Shown: one piece after another, positions 1 to 8,186 of the stretch | Layout of the letters: every line of letters starts with the position of its first letter | Numbering within the stretch: position 1 is the first letter of the stretch | From: CAZGTQ01 sp964528575 | GTDB taxonomy: Bacteria; Planctomycetota; UBA1135; GCA-002686595 | Length of the DNA stretch: 25,476 bases | Reading direction: 5' to 3' | NCBI GenBank assembly: GCA_964528575.1 | Contig: CAZGTQ010000260.1 | Span: forward strand, 1-25,476 | Translations under genes and position numbers: made by a program | Notes under the pieces: model-generated | The model's input: only the letters and a program-made list of their open reading frames with translations | Told to the model about the DNA's origin: nothing | Database searches by the model: none

Positions 1-4
1 GTGC

Positions 5-59
5 GGCACCTGGCACCTCCCTGTCGCTGAACGACAACAAGGTGTGCGACTCCGTATCG
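5..59. repeat. Half of a long palindromic repeat (REP/MITE-like), left window edge
   Basis: Positions 6-59 are the reverse complement of 25394-25447 with only two differences across 54 bases. This copy is cut just past the centre of the palindrome, so only one arm is visible. It begins 8 bases downstream of the asnB-like stop codon (67-69), so in RNA it would form part of a large stem and could act as a terminator or 3' end stabiliser for the leftward operon. The central part (GGTGCCAGGTGC and its complement) looks like extragenic palindromes seen in other GC-rich genomes. Assignment to a named family is not possible from the window. Confidence 0.8.
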
Positions 60-66
60 GGCGCTC

Positions 67-1944
67 TCAATCGCGTGCATCGTGACGGCGGCGCCACTGC
101 TCGAGCACGAGCAGGCTCCAGAGCAGGCGCGCGTGGTCGCGCGTTCCCGCGTCGTGCTGCGCGAGCGTCGCGCGCAGCGTTTCGCGGTCGAACCAGCGCG
201 CGGGGAGCGACTCGATCGACTCGGCGACCGGTGCGCGCAGCGGGCCGCGGATCCACGCCGCGAGCGGCGTGTCGAAGCCGCGCTTGTCCGCGTCGAGCAC
301 CGACGAGGGGATGCGCGCGCGCAGCGCCTCGCGCAGCGCGTGCTTGCCGCGGCCGCCGCGCACCTTCTCGCGCGACGGGAGGTTCGCGAAGCGGCCGACG
401 AAGCGGTGGTCGAGCAGCGGGACGCGCACCTCGAGCGACACGCCCATCGACGCGCGGTCGACCTTCGCGAGGATCTGGTCGGTCAAGTACGTGTGAAAGT
501 CGGCGTACTGCGCGCGGTAGAGCGGGTCGTCGAAGCGCGGCCGCGCGTAGTGCTGCGCGAACGCGTCGAACGGGTCGTGCTCCGCCACCGCGGCGCGCAG
601 CTCCGGCGCGAGCAGCCCGAGCGCCTCGTCGCGCGAGACGCGCGTCACGCTCGCCCAATACGCGGCGGCGGGGTCGCGGCCGACGTTCGAGAGGAACGAG
701 CGGCCGCGCAGCACGCGCGGCGCCCAGTCGAGGCGCGGGTACGCGCGACCCGCGACGCGGAACGCCGCCTGGCCGACGGCGCCGACCGCGCGGCGCACGC
801 GGTTCTCCGCGACGTCGTGCACGTAGCGTCGATAGCCCGCGAACGTCTCGTCGCCGCCGTCGCCCGAGAGCGCGACCGTGACGTGCTCGCGCGCCATCCG
901 CGAGACGAGGTACGTCGGCACGTTCGACGGGTCGGCGTGCGGCTCGTCGAAGATCCAGGGGAGCACGTCGAGCGCGAGCCGCGGGTCGGCCTCGAGGATC
1001 TCGGTGTAGTGCTCGGCGCCCAGCCGCTTCGCCGTCTCCTTGGCGACGTCGAGCTCGTCGTGCGAGCGCTCGCGGAAGCCGACGCTGCACGCGACGACCG
1101 GGTCGTCCGAGCGCAGCGCCATGCTCGTGACGACCGCGGTGCTGTCGACGCCGCCGGAGAGGAACGCGCCGAGCGGCACGTCCGCGACGAGGCGGTCCGC
1201 GACGACGCGGTCGAGCCACTCGAGCACCTCGCCCGGCTCCGCGGGCTCGCGCGGGCCGTCGAGCGGCAGGTCCCAGTAGCGGCGCACGCGCGCGGGTGAG
1301 CCCGGCTCCCACGCGAGCGTCGAGCCCGGGGGCAGCCGGCGCAGGTCGCTCCAGACGCTGCGCTCGCCGCCGACGTACCCCTGGACGAGGTAGTCGACCA
1401 GGCTCTCGGGGCGCACGTCGCGCGAGACGAGGCCCGATGCGAGCAGCGCCTTCGGCTCGCTCCCGAAGACGATCCCCGCCGGCGTCTCGGCCCAGAACAG
1501 CGGCTTGATGCCGAGGCGGTCGCGGCCGAGCAGGAGGCGGGTCGTGCCGCCGCGGCGGTCGACGACGGCGAACGCGAACATGCCGACGAGCCGCTCGACG
1601 AGCGCTTCGCCGTGCTCGAGATAGAGGTAGACGAGCGTCTCGCTGTCGGAGTTCGTCCGGAAGCGATGGCCGTGCGCCTCGAGCTCCGCGCGCAGCTCGC
1701 GGAAGTTGTAGATCTCCCCGTTGCAGACGACGGCGACGTCGCCGCTGGGATCGAACAGCGGCTGGCGTCCGCCGGCGGGATCGATGATCGCGAGGCGGCG
1801 GAAGGCGAGCCCCGCCGGGCCCGCCACGTGCTCGACGCCGTCGTCGGGCCCGCGGTGCACGAGCGTCGCGCCCATCGAGCGCAGGAGCGCGGCGTCGGCG
1901 CGCGCGCGCGGGTCGTGGAGCGCGAGACCGCAGAATCCGCACAT
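67..1944 (-). CDS. asnB: Glutamine-hydrolysing asparagine-synthase-type amidotransferase (exosortase-A-system amidotransferase 1-like)
   Basis: The 625-aa cytoplasmic protein has the two-domain asparagine synthase B layout. The N-terminal class II glutaminase domain opens with MCGFCG, so Cys2 is the nucleophile, and contains CNGEIYN at about 74-80. The C-terminal ATP-pyrophosphatase synthetase domain carries the PP-loop SGGVDS at 263-268 and GDGGDE at 361-366, so both half-reactions look intact. Family knowledge: homologues of about this length inside XrtA/PEP-CTERM polysaccharide loci form a subfamily (amidotransferase 1, TIGR03108) thought to amidate a sugar or uronic acid rather than make free asparagine. 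The neighbouring ligase and chain-length genes favour that reading, and a UDP-uronic-acid epimerase is encoded in the same run. It is the last gene of the leftward operon, starting 31 nt after the ligase stop codon, with a palindromic repeat just beyond its stop. Ordinary AsnB remains the alternative. The fold assignment is very secure; the substrate is inferred. Confidence 0.93.
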   Translation of the reverse strand: MCGFCGLALHDPRARADAALLRSMGATLVHRGPDDGVEHVAGPAGLAFRRLAIIDPAGGRQPLFDPSGDVAVVCNGEIYNFRELRAELEAHGHRFRTNSDSETLVYLYLEHGEALVERLVGMFAFAVVDRRGGTTRLLLGRDRLGIKPLFWAETPAGIVFGSEPKALLASGLVSRDVRPESLVDYLVQGYVGGERSVWSDLRRLPPGSTLAWEPGSPARVRRYWDLPLDGPREPAEPGEVLEWLDRVVADRLVADVPLGAFLSGGVDSTAVVTSMALRSDDPVVACSVGFRERSHDELDVAKETAKRLGAEHYTEILEADPRLALDVLPWIFDEPHADPSNVPTYLVSRMAREHVTVALSGDGGDETFAGYRRYVHDVAENRVRRAVGAVGQAAFRVAGRAYPRLDWAPRVLRGRSFLSNVGRDPAAAYWASVTRVSRDEALGLLAPELRAAVAEHDPFDAFAQHYARPRFDDPLYRAQYADFHTYLTDQILAKVDRASMGVSLEVRVPLLDHRFVGRFANLPSREKVRGGRGKHALREALRARIPSSVLDADKRGFDTPLAAWIRGPLRAPVAESIESLPARWFDRETLRATLAQHDAGTRDHARLLWSLLVLEQWRRRHDARD

Positions 1945-1975
1945 GGCGTCGTGAGTCGCGTCGGTCCCGCTCGGC

Positions 1976-3367
1976 TCAGACGCCGGCGCGCGGTGCGGTG
2001 CGGAACCCGCGCAGGCGCGGCTTGAGGCCGAAGCCGGACTTGCTCACGCGGCGGATCGCGCCGCGCGGCGCGTCGCCGCCGCTCGAGCGGCGCGGGTAGG
2101 TGTGCTCGTCGCGCATCTCCTGCTCGGCGATGTAGCCGAACACGATCACGATCGCGACGAAGTGGTAGAAGAGGTCGAAGTCGGCGCGGTTGAGGAACAC
2201 GCTGCCGATGCAATAGCCCGTCAACGACGCCTCGAACATCGTGGCGTAGTTGATGATCCAGCTCGAGTAATATCGTCGTCGCGCCTTCTTGCGGACCTTC
2301 CAGCAGGTCCAGTACGTCATCCCGATCAGGGTGAAGAAGAGCGCCATCTGCAGGCTGCCCATCTCGGCCCACGCCTGCAGGTAACTGTTGTGCGCGACGT
2401 AGATCGCGGTGCCCGCGAGCTGCGACGGCGTGGGGTTCGGCTCGTACTCGAGGTAGTGCTGCCGGAACTTCTTCATCCCGACGCCGAACCACGGGTTGTC
2501 GACCGCCATGCGGATCGCGACGGCCCACGACGTGAAGCGCGCCTGCGCGGAGTTGTCCTCCTCGTACGACGCGATCGTCGAGATCCGCTCCTTGTACGAC
2601 GCGGGCGCGACGATGACGGCGACGAGCGCGACCAGGAAGGCGACCGTCATCGCCGCGACCCGGTTGCGCGAGCGCCAGATCAGCACGCCGAACGCTCCGA
2701 CGAGCGACAGGAAGCTCCCGCGCGAGTGCGTCAGCGCGATCGTGAACACCGTCAGCGGCACCGCCCACAGGAACGCGCGGCGCAGGACCTCGCGCTTCTC
2801 CGACAGCCCGATGTTGATCAGGAACGGGACGGCCATCGTCAGCGCGAGGCCGAACGCGTTGTTGTCCTGCAACAGGCCGCCCGGGCCCCGCAAGATCGGC
2901 GACTGGCCGAGCGTCTGGATCCCCCACAGCCCGCCCTTGACGCCATAGAACGCGAACGACAGGGCGATGAGCCAACAGAGCACGCGTAGGTGCTCGCGCG
3001 ACTTGACGACGACCGTCGTGAAGATCGCGATGCAGATGATCTTCGTGAACTCCGCGTAGCGCGAGATCTGGTACGGGTCGGGGCTGCGCGACATCGTGAT
3101 GCCGATCCCCGCGATCACCACCATGGCGATCATGATCCAGCAGCGCACGTCGGGCAGGAAGAAGCGCGACTTCTCGCCCGCCAAGAAGCCGGCGAACGTG
3201 ACGAACGCGACGTAGGCCGACCAGCGCATCCCCCGCGCGAAGCCCCACGTCAGGTCCTGCGCGCGCATGTACGCGAGCCACGTGAAGACGAGCAGCCCGA
3301 CGAACGGCCGGCGGAAGCACGCCGGCAGGAGCGCCAGGATCACGACGGAGAAGATGATGTCGCGCAT
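1976..3367 (-). CDS. Polytopic O-antigen ligase/polymerase-like protein (exosortase-A-associated O-glycosylation ligase type)
   Basis: The 463-aa inner-membrane protein has about ten hydrophobic segments, for example residues 5-17, 22-33, 51-63, 76-92, 108-120, 128-142, 171-187, 199-211, 219-230 and 238-254. After these comes a large hydrophilic, presumably periplasmic loop (about 255-325) and further C-terminal segments. The Wzy_C-type signature is visible: THSRGS at 213-218 and HNSYLQ at 326-331, the usual pattern of ligases and polymerases acting on undecaprenyl-linked glycans. The N-terminus, with its WLAYMRAQDLTWGFA stretch at 30-44, resembles the group annotated as 'putative O-glycosylation ligase, exosortase A system-associated' (TIGR03097). 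It lies 30 nt after the chain-length gene and 31 nt before the amidotransferase gene, so it is probably co-transcribed with both. The residues after about 425 are basic and low in complexity. Whether it polymerises repeat units or transfers glycan to protein or lipid cannot be told from sequence. Confidence 0.87.
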   Translation of the reverse strand: MRDIIFSVVILALLPACFRRPFVGLLVFTWLAYMRAQDLTWGFARGMRWSAYVAFVTFAGFLAGEKSRFFLPDVRCWIMIAMVVIAGIGITMSRSPDPYQISRYAEFTKIICIAIFTTVVVKSREHLRVLCWLIALSFAFYGVKGGLWGIQTLGQSPILRGPGGLLQDNNAFGLALTMAVPFLINIGLSEKREVLRRAFLWAVPLTVFTIALTHSRGSFLSLVGAFGVLIWRSRNRVAAMTVAFLVALVAVIVAPASYKERISTIASYEEDNSAQARFTSWAVAIRMAVDNPWFGVGMKKFRQHYLEYEPNPTPSQLAGTAIYVAHNSYLQAWAEMGSLQMALFFTLIGMTYWTCWKVRKKARRRYYSSWIINYATMFEASLTGYCIGSVFLNRADFDLFYHFVAIVIVFGYIAEQEMRDEHTYPRRSSGGDAPRGAIRRVSKSGFGLKPRLRGFRTAPRAGV

Positions 3368-3397
3368 CGTGCGACCGCTCGCGGACCCGGGGGCGCG

Positions 3398-5047
3398 CTA
3401 GCGCAGCTTCATCCGCAGCCCCTCGATGCCCTGCAGCACCTCGGTGCTCAACCACTCCGAGTGCGCATGGTACGCGTACGTGATCCAGCCGATGCCGACG
3501 AGGATCAGGGCGCTGGACACGCCCACGACGAGCTTCTGCACGCGCCGCCGGCGCCGCTCGGGCGCCGTGACGATCGAGTTGACGACGCCGAGGATCGGCA
3601 CGCCCATCACGCGCGACACGTCGCCGACCCCGCGGAAGCCCGTCTTGCTGAACTCGGCCAGGACCGCGGAGCCGAGGCCGAGCGCGAGCCCGATCACGAG
3701 CGCGCCCGCGACCAGGATCATCGGGTTGGGCTCGCTCGGCGCGTCGGGCGCGACCGCGCGCTCGACGATCTCGTACGGCTGCCCGTACGCGTTCTTGAGG
3801 ACCTCGAGCGCCTGTTCCTTGGCCTCGAGCTCCGCCTTGACGAGGCGGTAGCGCTCGGCCGCCGCGTCGCGATCGAGCTTGACGCCCTGCGCCGTGCGCA
3901 GCGTGTCCACCCGCCGCTCGTACGTGTGGCGCGTCTCGGCCATCTGATTCTCGATGACCTGCATGCGCTGCGACAGCTTGCCGCGCTCGCCCTCCAGGGT
4001 CTCGAGCTCGCGCTCGAGCTCGTTGCGGCGCGTGTTCTCGACGAACTCCGGCCGGACGACCTCCTGGTCGGTGAGCGTCCGCACGGCGTCGTTCTGCTCC
4101 TCGAGCGTCTGGATCTGCTCCTGGTACGTCCTCCAGCGCGGGTTCGCCGGGCGGAGCACCTTCTGCTGCGCCTTGAGCGTCTCGATCGTGAGCTCGCGCT
4201 CGACGGTCGAGGTCCCGCTCGCCTGGGCCGGGGAGGCGAGGCTGTCCTCGGCCGGGCGCGTCTCGGGCTCCCGCTCGTGCAGCGCCGCCACGCGCGCGTG
4301 GTCGGCGTCGAGCGCCGCGAGCTCCTCCTCGAGCGTGTCGCGCTCGAAGCCGAGCGTGTTGAGCCGCGTCAGGTACGGATCGTCCGTCACCCCGAAACGC
4401 GTGCCGGGCGCGCTGAGGACGCTGAAGTCGAGCTCCGCGTCCTTGAGGAGCTCGGCGATCTGACCGTTGAGCCGCTCGTGGTTCGAGAGCGCCTGGACGC
4501 TCGTGTTCTGCAGGACGTCGCGCTCCTTCTCGAGGATCGTGCGGTCGCGCTCGATCACCTGCGTGACCCACCGAAGCGCGAGCCGGTTGAGGAACTCCGC
4601 GGCGCGCGCGCCCTCGATGTCCTTGAACTCGATCTCGACGAAGCTCGTGCCCTGCTTGCCCTGGTCGAGCTGCGTGACGTTCAGGTTGTCGCGGACCCGC
4701 AGGATGTACTCGTACTGCTCGGTCTGCGTCTGGAGGTCGCGGAAGTCCGACCACTGGAGCTCGTTGATGACCTCCTGGATCCGCGTGTAGTGCTTGATCT
4801 GCTGCGCGGCGCTGCCGAGGTCGCGCGTGCTGCTGTTGGCGGGGTTCTTGAGCAGCGGATCGTGGGCGACCTGGACCGGCCGGAGCTCGATCTGGGTCGA
4901 GACGACGTACTTGCGCGGGTAGATGACGGCCAGGGCGCAGCCGAGCGCGAAGACGAACAGCGCCGGCAGGAGCACCTGCCAGCGCCGCTTCTTGAGGATG
5001 TCCCGGAACTCCTGGACCTGCCCTTGTGATTCGATCTCGATGCCCAT
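3398..5047 (-). CDS. Wzz/GumC-type polysaccharide chain-length determinant (PCP), no kinase domain
   Basis: The 549-aa inner-membrane protein has transmembrane segment 1 at about 24-43, a long periplasmic part rich in heptad-like, charged helices (about 160-430, coiled coil), a Pro-rich pre-membrane stretch (APDAPSEPNP) and segment 2 at about 447-470. Beyond this is a short cytosolic piece with FRGVGDVSRVMGVPILGVV, which resembles the linker that precedes a tyrosine autokinase in GumC/Wzc proteins. The protein does not continue into a kinase (no Walker A). Instead it has a third hydrophobic segment (about 510-530) and ends. The size and layout fit the XrtA-system chain-length determinant type (TIGR03007). 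The ATG at 5047 follows a weak AGGGG 7-8 nt upstream. The gene is separated from the upstream export gene by 252 nt and may have its own promoter there. Its role is control of glycan length together with the Wza-type export protein and the polymerase/ligase. Confidence 0.88.
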   Translation of the reverse strand: MGIEIESQGQVQEFRDILKKRRWQVLLPALFVFALGCALAVIYPRKYVVSTQIELRPVQVAHDPLLKNPANSSTRDLGSAAQQIKHYTRIQEVINELQWSDFRDLQTQTEQYEYILRVRDNLNVTQLDQGKQGTSFVEIEFKDIEGARAAEFLNRLALRWVTQVIERDRTILEKERDVLQNTSVQALSNHERLNGQIAELLKDAELDFSVLSAPGTRFGVTDDPYLTRLNTLGFERDTLEEELAALDADHARVAALHEREPETRPAEDSLASPAQASGTSTVERELTIETLKAQQKVLRPANPRWRTYQEQIQTLEEQNDAVRTLTDQEVVRPEFVENTRRNELERELETLEGERGKLSQRMQVIENQMAETRHTYERRVDTLRTAQGVKLDRDAAAERYRLVKAELEAKEQALEVLKNAYGQPYEIVERAVAPDAPSEPNPMILVAGALVIGLALGLGSAVLAEFSKTGFRGVGDVSRVMGVPILGVVNSIVTAPERRRRRVQKLVVGVSSALILVGIGWITYAYHAHSEWLSTEVLQGIEGLRMKLR

Positions 5048-5217
5048 CCGTACGCCCCTGCCTCGGGCTGCGCGCGCCGGGAACCGGCCCCGGCTCTACG
5101 TCGAACTATCGTCGATTTTCCGGGATCCCTCCAGGCATTCCCCTGCCCGGTGGGCCCTGCCGAGCCCCGGGAACCGCGCCCGAGGGCCCGCCGCGGCCGT
5201 TCGGAGCCGCGCGGGCC

Positions 5218-5246
5218 AGTCTACTCCACCTCGCTCGAGCCGTCGA
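5218..5246 (-). promoter_or_regulatory. Possible sigma70-like promoter for the wzz-ligase-asnB end of the operon
   Basis: The 252-nt gap 5048-5299 is the longest break inside the polysaccharide locus. On the minus strand it contains TCGACG (5246-5241), a 17-nt spacer and TAGACT (5223-5218), each matching 4 of 6 consensus positions and pointing toward the gene at 5047. The rest of the gap is GC-rich, with the short repeat CGGGAACCG appearing twice and no ORF that I believe. In a sequence this GC-rich, such matches arise by chance, so this is only a candidate. Confidence 0.2.
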
Positions 5247-5299
5247 AGGGCCGCAACGAGCCCCTCGCTCCCCCGGCTCGGCCGTCGGAGGACGTGCCG

Positions 5300-6145
5300 T
5301 CAGAAGACGTTGTAGTTCGCGCTGCCGCCGCCGCCGTAGCGGCCGCCCTGGTAGAAGAAGTAGTCGCCCTCGAGCAGGAGCAGGCTCTGCACGATCGACG
5401 AGAGCGCGGTCGTGATCGGCGTCGCGAGCGAGGCGATCAGGTTGCCGAGCTGGGCGAGCAGGGTCGGCGGGACCACGATCACGTCGAGCTCCCGGATCGG
5501 CACGTTGAAGGTCGTGTCGCCGGTCCGCAGGAAGTGCGCGAAGTTGACCGTGATCACGACCGGGTCGACCGGGTCCGGCTTCAGCACCATGATGCGGCTC
5601 AGGTTCGCCGTGCGCTTGTTCGGCCCCGCGGCCATCAGCACCTCGAACACGGTCATGTCGCCGCGGAACGGCTTGGGCCCCGGCTGCCCGACCTCGCCCA
5701 TGATGAAGTAGACCTTCGCCGTGCTCGTCTGGATCGTGACGTGGATGTCGGTCCGCAGGTAGTACGGAGCGAGCTTCTGCGTCAGCAGCGTCTCCACGTC
5801 GCTGCGGGTCAGCCCCGCGACGTGCACGGCTCCCGCCTCGTCGATGACGACGGTTCCGTCGATGTCGACGACCGCCGTGCCCTGGAGGTTCGGGTGCAGG
5901 GTCGTCCGGTCGACCCACTCGATCCGATCGCCGATCGTGACGTAGTTCTCCTCCTCGGGGTTGCCGACGTAGCGTCGACCGAAGCCCTCGGTGTTGAGGA
6001 ACTGGAGCACGCGCTTGTCGGGCGAGCTGCTGAAGCAGCCTGCAGAGCTCAGGCACAGCGTGCCGAGCACGAGCAGCGCCACGAGCCGGCCGACGGTCGT
6101 CCGGGCTCTGCGGGCTTGGCTCGTTGTCGCGGTGGGCCGATTCAT
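5300..6145 (-). CDS. Wza/GumB-type polysaccharide export outer-membrane lipoprotein
   Basis: The 281-aa protein (from the ATG at 6145) begins with a basic N-region, a hydrophobic core (about 21-35) and SSAGC, giving a lipidation candidate at Cys37. The -3 residue is Ser rather than the usual Leu, so the lipobox is imperfect. A poly-export domain follows (about 68-140: GDRIEWVD, VDIDGTVVIDEAG, GLTRSDVETLL), then a SLBB-like domain (about 143-225: YFIMGEVGQPGP, FEVLMAAGP, LDVIVVPP). The C-terminus is hydrophobic and then Gly/Tyr-rich. Family role: the outer-membrane conduit of capsule or exopolysaccharide export, working with the Wzz-type protein encoded next. An in-frame ATG at 6211 overlaps the rfbB stop codon as ATGA and would add 22 residues. 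I prefer 6145 because it gives a normal signal peptide, but coupling makes 6211 a serious alternative. A downstream gap of 252 nt separates it from wzz. Confidence 0.9.
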   Translation of the reverse strand: MNRPTATTSQARRARTTVGRLVALLVLGTLCLSSAGCFSSSPDKRVLQFLNTEGFGRRYVGNPEEENYVTIGDRIEWVDRTTLHPNLQGTAVVDIDGTVVIDEAGAVHVAGLTRSDVETLLTQKLAPYYLRTDIHVTIQTSTAKVYFIMGEVGQPGPKPFRGDMTVFEVLMAAGPNKRTANLSRIMVLKPDPVDPVVITVNFAHFLRTGDTTFNVPIRELDVIVVPPTLLAQLGNLIASLATPITTALSSIVQSLLLLEGDYFFYQGGRYGGGGSANYNVF

Positions 6146-6207
6146 CGCGGGCACAGCGGCCGCCACCATGCGCCGTACGGCCCCGCGACGCAAGCCTCTG
6201 CTGCCGC

Positions 6208-7233
6208 TCATCCGCCGTACTGACGCGCGTAGTACTCCCGGTACGCGCCGCTGCGGACACGCTCGAGCCACTCGGTCTGCTCGAGGTACCAGCGGACCGT
6301 CAGCGGGAGCGCCTCCTCGAAGCGGAACCGCGGCTCCCACCCGAGCTCACGCCCGATCTTCGACGCGTCGATCGCGTACCGCCGGTCGTGCCCCGGCCGG
6401 TCCTTGACGTAGGTGATCAGCGACTCGGGCTTGCCGAGCTCGGCCAGGATCAGCCGGACGACGTCCAGGTTCGGGAGCTCGTTGTGGCCCCCGATGTTGT
6501 AGACCTCGCCGGGCTCGCCCCGCTCGAGCACCGCGAGCAGCGCCTCGCAGTGGTCGCGCACGTACAGCCAGTCGCGCACGTACAGCCCGTCGCCGTAGAC
6601 CGGCAGCGGCCGGTCCTCGCGCGCGTTCGCGATGCACAGCGGGATCAGCTTCTCGGGGAACTGGTACGGCCCGTAGTTGTTCGAACAGCGCGTGATGAGC
6701 GCGGGGAACCCGTGCGTGTGGAACGCGGCGCGCACGAGCAGGTCGCTCCCCGCCTTGCTCGCCGAGTACGGCGAGCTCGGCGCGAGCGGCGTCTGCTCGG
6801 TGAAGAAGCCGGCCTCGCCGAGCGAGCCGTAGACCTCGTCGGTCGAGACGTGCACGAAGCGCTCGACGCCCCGCTCGCGCGCCGCGTCGAGCAGGATCTG
6901 CGTGCCGGCGACGTTCGTCTGGACGAACGGCAGGCCGCCCTGGATCGAGCGGTCGACGTGGCTCTCGGCCGCGAAGTGCACGACTGCGACGGGCCCGCCG
7001 CCGGCGGCCGCCTCGTCGAGCGCGGCCGCGACGTCCGCCGCGCTCGTCACGTCGCCGTGGCGGAACGAGTAGCTCGGGTTGCCCTCGACCGCGGAGAGGT
7101 TCTCGGGGTTGCCCGCGTACGTGAGCGCGTCGAGGTTGACGATGCGCCAGCCGGGGCGCTGCTCGACGAGCAGATGGACGAAGTTGCTGCCGATGAAGCC
7201 GGCGCCGCCGGTGACGAGGACGGAGCGCGTCAC
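6208..7233 (-). CDS. rfbB: dTDP-glucose 4,6-dehydratase
   Basis: This is a 341-aa extended short-chain dehydrogenase/reductase, second step of dTDP-L-rhamnose synthesis: dTDP-glucose to dTDP-4-dehydro-6-deoxyglucose, with bound NAD. The N-terminal Rossmann motif is GGAGFIGS (9-16). The catalytic triad region STDEVYG (130-136) carries the Asp-Glu pair that distinguishes dehydratases from epimerases, and YSASK (156-160) has the active Tyr and Lys. NNYGPYQFPEKLIP (185-198) is the typical RmlB segment. Length is normal for the family. The GTG start at 7233 overlaps the rfbD stop codon (7230-7232) as GTGA, which indicates translational coupling and decides the start. The open frame continues far upstream through rfbD and rfbA, but those codons are a shadow frame. 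It is followed by the Wza-type gene. Confidence 0.96.
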   Translation of the reverse strand: MTRSVLVTGGAGFIGSNFVHLLVEQRPGWRIVNLDALTYAGNPENLSAVEGNPSYSFRHGDVTSAADVAAALDEAAAGGGPVAVVHFAAESHVDRSIQGGLPFVQTNVAGTQILLDAARERGVERFVHVSTDEVYGSLGEAGFFTEQTPLAPSSPYSASKAGSDLLVRAAFHTHGFPALITRCSNNYGPYQFPEKLIPLCIANAREDRPLPVYGDGLYVRDWLYVRDHCEALLAVLERGEPGEVYNIGGHNELPNLDVVRLILAELGKPESLITYVKDRPGHDRRYAIDASKIGRELGWEPRFRFEEALPLTVRWYLEQTEWLERVRSGAYREYYARQYGG

Positions 7234-8180
7234 GGCTGCACCCGCGCGAGCGTCCGCGTGAAGTCGGCGAGCGCGTCGTGCCAACTCGCGAGCGAGCGGC
7301 CGCGCAGCCCGGCGAGCTTCGACGAGTCGAGCACGCTGTACGCCGGCCGGCGCGCCGGCGTCGGGTACTCGGCGGTCGAGCAGGGCTCGATGCGCTTGCC
7401 GTGCACCCCGGCGAGCTCGAGCGTCGCGACGGCGAGCTCGTACCACGTGCAACTGCCCTCGCACGCCGCGTGGTACGTGCCGCGCGCGCCGAGCCGGACG
7501 CAGTCCCACAGCGCGGGCGCCAGCTCGAGGGTCGACGTCGGCGCACCGGTCTGGTCGTCGACGACCTTCCACGCGTCGCGCTCCTCCGCCAGCCGCAGCA
7601 TGGTCGCGGGGAACGACTTGCCGCGCGGGCCGTACAGCCACTGCGTGCGCACGACGCAGAGCAGCTCTCCGAGCGCCTCGTGCGCGAGCTCCTCGCCGCG
7701 CAGCTTGGTGCGCCCGTACGCGCCCAGCGGCCGCGGCTCGTCCTCCTCGCGGTAGGGCGCCTCGCTCGTGCCGTCGAAGACGAAGTCGGTGCCGACGAGC
7801 AGCATCGAGATGCCGCGCTCCGCGCACGCGCTCGCGAGCACGTGCGGCGCGGTGGCATTGACCGCGGCGGCGAGCTCCTCCTGCTCCTCCGCGGCGTCGA
7901 CGTTCGTGAACGCCGCCGCGTGGATCACGGCGTCGAACGGGCCGCGGCCGTCGAGCAGCGCGGCGACGTGCGCGGCGCGCGTGAGATCGACGGCCGGCGC
8001 GAACTCCCGCGGGACGCCGACGTCCGGCCAGCGCGGCGTCTCGACCAGGTCGGTGCCGACGACGTCGAAGCCGGAAGGCGCGTCGAGCAGGAGCTGGCTG
8101 CCGAGCATGCCGGCAGCCCCGGTGACGAGCACGCGGCCGCCGTCGCGCACGGGTCCGCGGTCGAGCGAGCTGGTCGTCAA
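7230..8180 (-). CDS. rfbD: dTDP-4-dehydrorhamnose reductase
   Basis: This 316-aa NADPH-dependent reductase would make dTDP-L-rhamnose in the last step of the pathway. Features are the Rossmann motif VTGAAGMLG at 19-27, HAAAFTNVDAAE at 87-98, GTDFVFDG at 130-137 (usually STDYVFDG) and the catalytic YGRTK at 155-159. The C-terminal part with RRPAYSVLDSSKL is typical of RmlD. The start is uncertain: the longest reading uses TTG at 8180, 6 nt after the rfbA stop codon with GGAG about 10 nt upstream. GTG at 8150 would also keep the whole Rossmann fold and trim 10 residues. The stop codon overlaps the rfbB start. The 3,5-epimerase rfbC, which acts between rfbB and rfbD, is not in this cluster. Confidence 0.93.
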   Translation of the reverse strand: MTTSSLDRGPVRDGGRVLVTGAAGMLGSQLLLDAPSGFDVVGTDLVETPRWPDVGVPREFAPAVDLTRAAHVAALLDGRGPFDAVIHAAAFTNVDAAEEQEELAAAVNATAPHVLASACAERGISMLLVGTDFVFDGTSEAPYREEDEPRPLGAYGRTKLRGEELAHEALGELLCVVRTQWLYGPRGKSFPATMLRLAEERDAWKVVDDQTGAPTSTLELAPALWDCVRLGARGTYHAACEGSCTWYELAVATLELAGVHGKRIEPCSTAEYPTPARRPAYSVLDSSKLAGLRGRSLASWHDALADFTRTLARVQP

Positions 8181-8186
8181 AACGCG

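Noticed and set aside
645..4754. Minus-strand open frame of 1369 codons across asnB, the ligase and wzz
   Set aside because: It is out of frame with three genes that have intact motifs, and its translation is Arg/Ala-rich with no domain signature.
2990..5029. Plus-strand open frame of 679 codons opposite wzz and the ligase
   Set aside because: It is antisense shadow with Arg/Asp/Leu-rich composition and no start context. The opposite strand encodes recognisable proteins.
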